From the NCBI GenBank assembly GCA_958430865.1, contig CAUDNR010000463.1, positions 1-18,224 on the forward strand: a stretch of 18,224 bases of DNA, read 5' to 3'. This DNA comes from Entrophospora sp. SA101 (lineage: Eukaryota > Glomeromycota > Glomeromycetes > Entrophosporales > Entrophosporaceae). This document shows positions 17,107-18,224 of the stretch, one piece after another (position 1 is the stretch's first letter; every line of letters starts with the position of its first letter). Under the pieces are notes generated by a model that ran no database searches, was not told the DNA's origin, and worked only from the letters and a program-made list of their open reading frames with translations. The position numbers were made by a program, and so were the translations under genes.

Positions 17107-17148
17107 ACAGTCCAAAAAATTTTCGGGTTTTGGGTTAGCCCGGACTGT
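17107..17148. repeat. ACAGTCC...GGACTGT hairpin, possible transposon remnant
   Basis: ACAGTCC (17107-17113) pairs with GGACTGT (17142-17148), and CGGG (17124-17127) with CCCG (17139-17142). A TACAGT start is a common Tc1-type end, so this may be the collapsed remnant of such an element. Confidence 0.45.
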
Positions 17149-17193
17149 TTCAGAGCTCTAGTCAACTTTCTACTTGGTTCCCTTTTCTTGCAG

Positions 17194-17519
17194 TGTGCAT
17201 CCTAATTGTATACTATTGCAAATTGTAGAGTTCCTTAAATTCATTTCCAAAAATAAAATGAACAAATCTGATATTGAGGCTAGGCATAATTGGCATTGGA
17301 CAAGATCTCAATTTCACATACAACATCATCAAGTTTAATATTACCGTTTTTAATGTGCCAAAGAATTGTCACAACATTGCCACAATTATTAAGGATGTTT
17401 TTCAGACTTAAAGAAATTGGTTTTAATGATTCAATAACATTGTGGTTGTTGCTAGGATTATTATAATCATATATAATGAATCTGACAGTGATAATGAATT
17501 TTTTGATGTTAATTTATAA
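17194..17519 (+). pseudogene. multiply frameshifted gene fragment of unknown family
   Basis: After a good acceptor (CTTTTCTTGCAG, ending 17193) one frame reads VHPNCILLQIVEFLKFISKN, then MNKSDIEARHNWHWTRSQF, to TAA 17336-17338. The next frame continues FNITVFNVPKNCHNIATIIK and DVFQ to TAA 17409. A third continues LKEIGFNDSITLWLLLGLL to TAA 17464. The first shifted frame returns for NESDSDNEFFDVNL and TAA 17517-17519. Protein-like sequence passing through successive frames without overlap gaps is a typical indel-decayed exon. I do not recognise the protein. Confidence 0.5.
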
Positions 17520-18224
17520 TTACACCCTGAGTATATCTGTTATTGTTGTTTAAGAACCCTTTTTGTTTTTTAAATGCATCATTAAAAATCAAGAAATAAC
17601 ATTCTCTAATGTATAAGTGACCTACTTTCAAAACAATTCTCTTGAATAAAAAAAGGAAATAACAATTAACTCCCAAATCAATACCAGAAACCATTTGTCA
17701 GTAAGATTTTCTATTCAATCTGATCCACATATGCATATAAAACAATTTATTTTTAAATGAAAAATTTTTATCTCATGCAATTATTTTATCCATTTTTATA
17801 TTCTTTAAAAAACATTTTAATTAAAATAAACTGAGTCTTTTGGTATAAAAAATGTCAATCACCATCTTATTATTTTTTCTTAATATATATAATTGCAAAA
17901 CTTCCTTAATTCGTGCTCTGTGAGACAACTGCAAAATTTAGCCGATCGTTAGTATAATTTTGTGGCGATAATAAACAATATTAATATGGTGCATATCACC
18001 TATACTCATCAAAAATTTTCATGTGACTTCTAACTGTATCTAGTCCACCAATTTTAAAAATTTTTAAAAAATAAATGGTGCAAATATTACTTTAATTGAT
18101 TCTCTTTCAATTCCACAGATTAAATTTTTTAATTGCTTAATTTTTTTGGGAGCTGATAGTGTTTAAAAATAGTCAATTTTATTAATAAATTTCAAATTTC
18201 GGAAGCCGATCATTACCAATCAGA
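17520..18224. other. AT-rich spacer without a supported gene
   Basis: No supported frame. The motif GCCGATC(G/A)TTA occurs at about 17941 and at about 18206, in direct orientation, which hints at repeat DNA continuing past the window edge. Confidence 0.5.

Noticed and set aside
17509..17694. 61-codon minus-strand frame
   Set aside because: Low coding character and overlap with the frameshifted pseudogene's end.
1..18224. tRNA or rRNA genes
   Set aside because: No cloverleaf with TTCGANTC-type box or rRNA-like conserved block was seen on either strand; a covariance-model search would settle this.

Overview
The window looks like nuclear DNA of an AT-rich fungus, most likely an arbuscular mycorrhizal fungus of the Rhizophagus type (Glomeromycotina). 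The reasons are the very AT-rich spacers, introns of about 58-71 nt with GT...AG ends, an F-box/LRR gene of a kind strongly expanded in those fungi, and dense Tc1 and piggyBac DNA transposons in various states of decay. The species call is inference from style and cannot be proved from the sequence alone.

Layout. 1-1440 (+): the 3' end of one gene, an F-box/leucine-rich-repeat gene broken by an in-frame TGA, and an orphan coding-like tail. 1470-3860 (-): weak coding traces, then a clear five-exon gene (reconstructed here, 445 aa) with a PD-(D/E)XK-like nuclease-fold signature. 3893-4854 (-): a short hypothetical ORF and the last exon of a protein with two PPxY motifs around three 54-bp tandem repeats. 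4937-6221: a complete Tc1-type element with TA duplication, 29-bp inverted repeats and an intact DD34E transposase. 6777-7543: a palindrome cluster and a frameshifted two-exon gene (-). 7642-10782: a full-length piggyBac element with TTAA duplications, conserved subterminal palindromes and an intact 634-aa transposase (-). 10870-11629 (+): a decayed Prp16-like DEAH-box helicase fragment. 11710-13500: one small ORF, acidic low-complexity coding traces, a 99-bp foldback, and two decayed copies of one protein module. 14133-15412: a second Tc1-type element, dead by two stop codons and a Glu-to-Lys change in the catalytic triad. 15415-18224: repeat-rich spacer with a multiply frameshifted pseudogene at 17194-17519.

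How it fits together. This is not an operon or a pathway. It is a transposon-rich, gene-poor segment in which a few host genes survive between insertions. Young elements (first Tc1, piggyBac) sit beside dead ones (second Tc1, helicase copy, two module copies). Several of the lesions can be explained as C-to-T or G-to-A transitions, which suggests deamination or repeat-directed mutation, but this is a hypothesis. The best candidate for new biology is the five-exon gene at 2020-3860.
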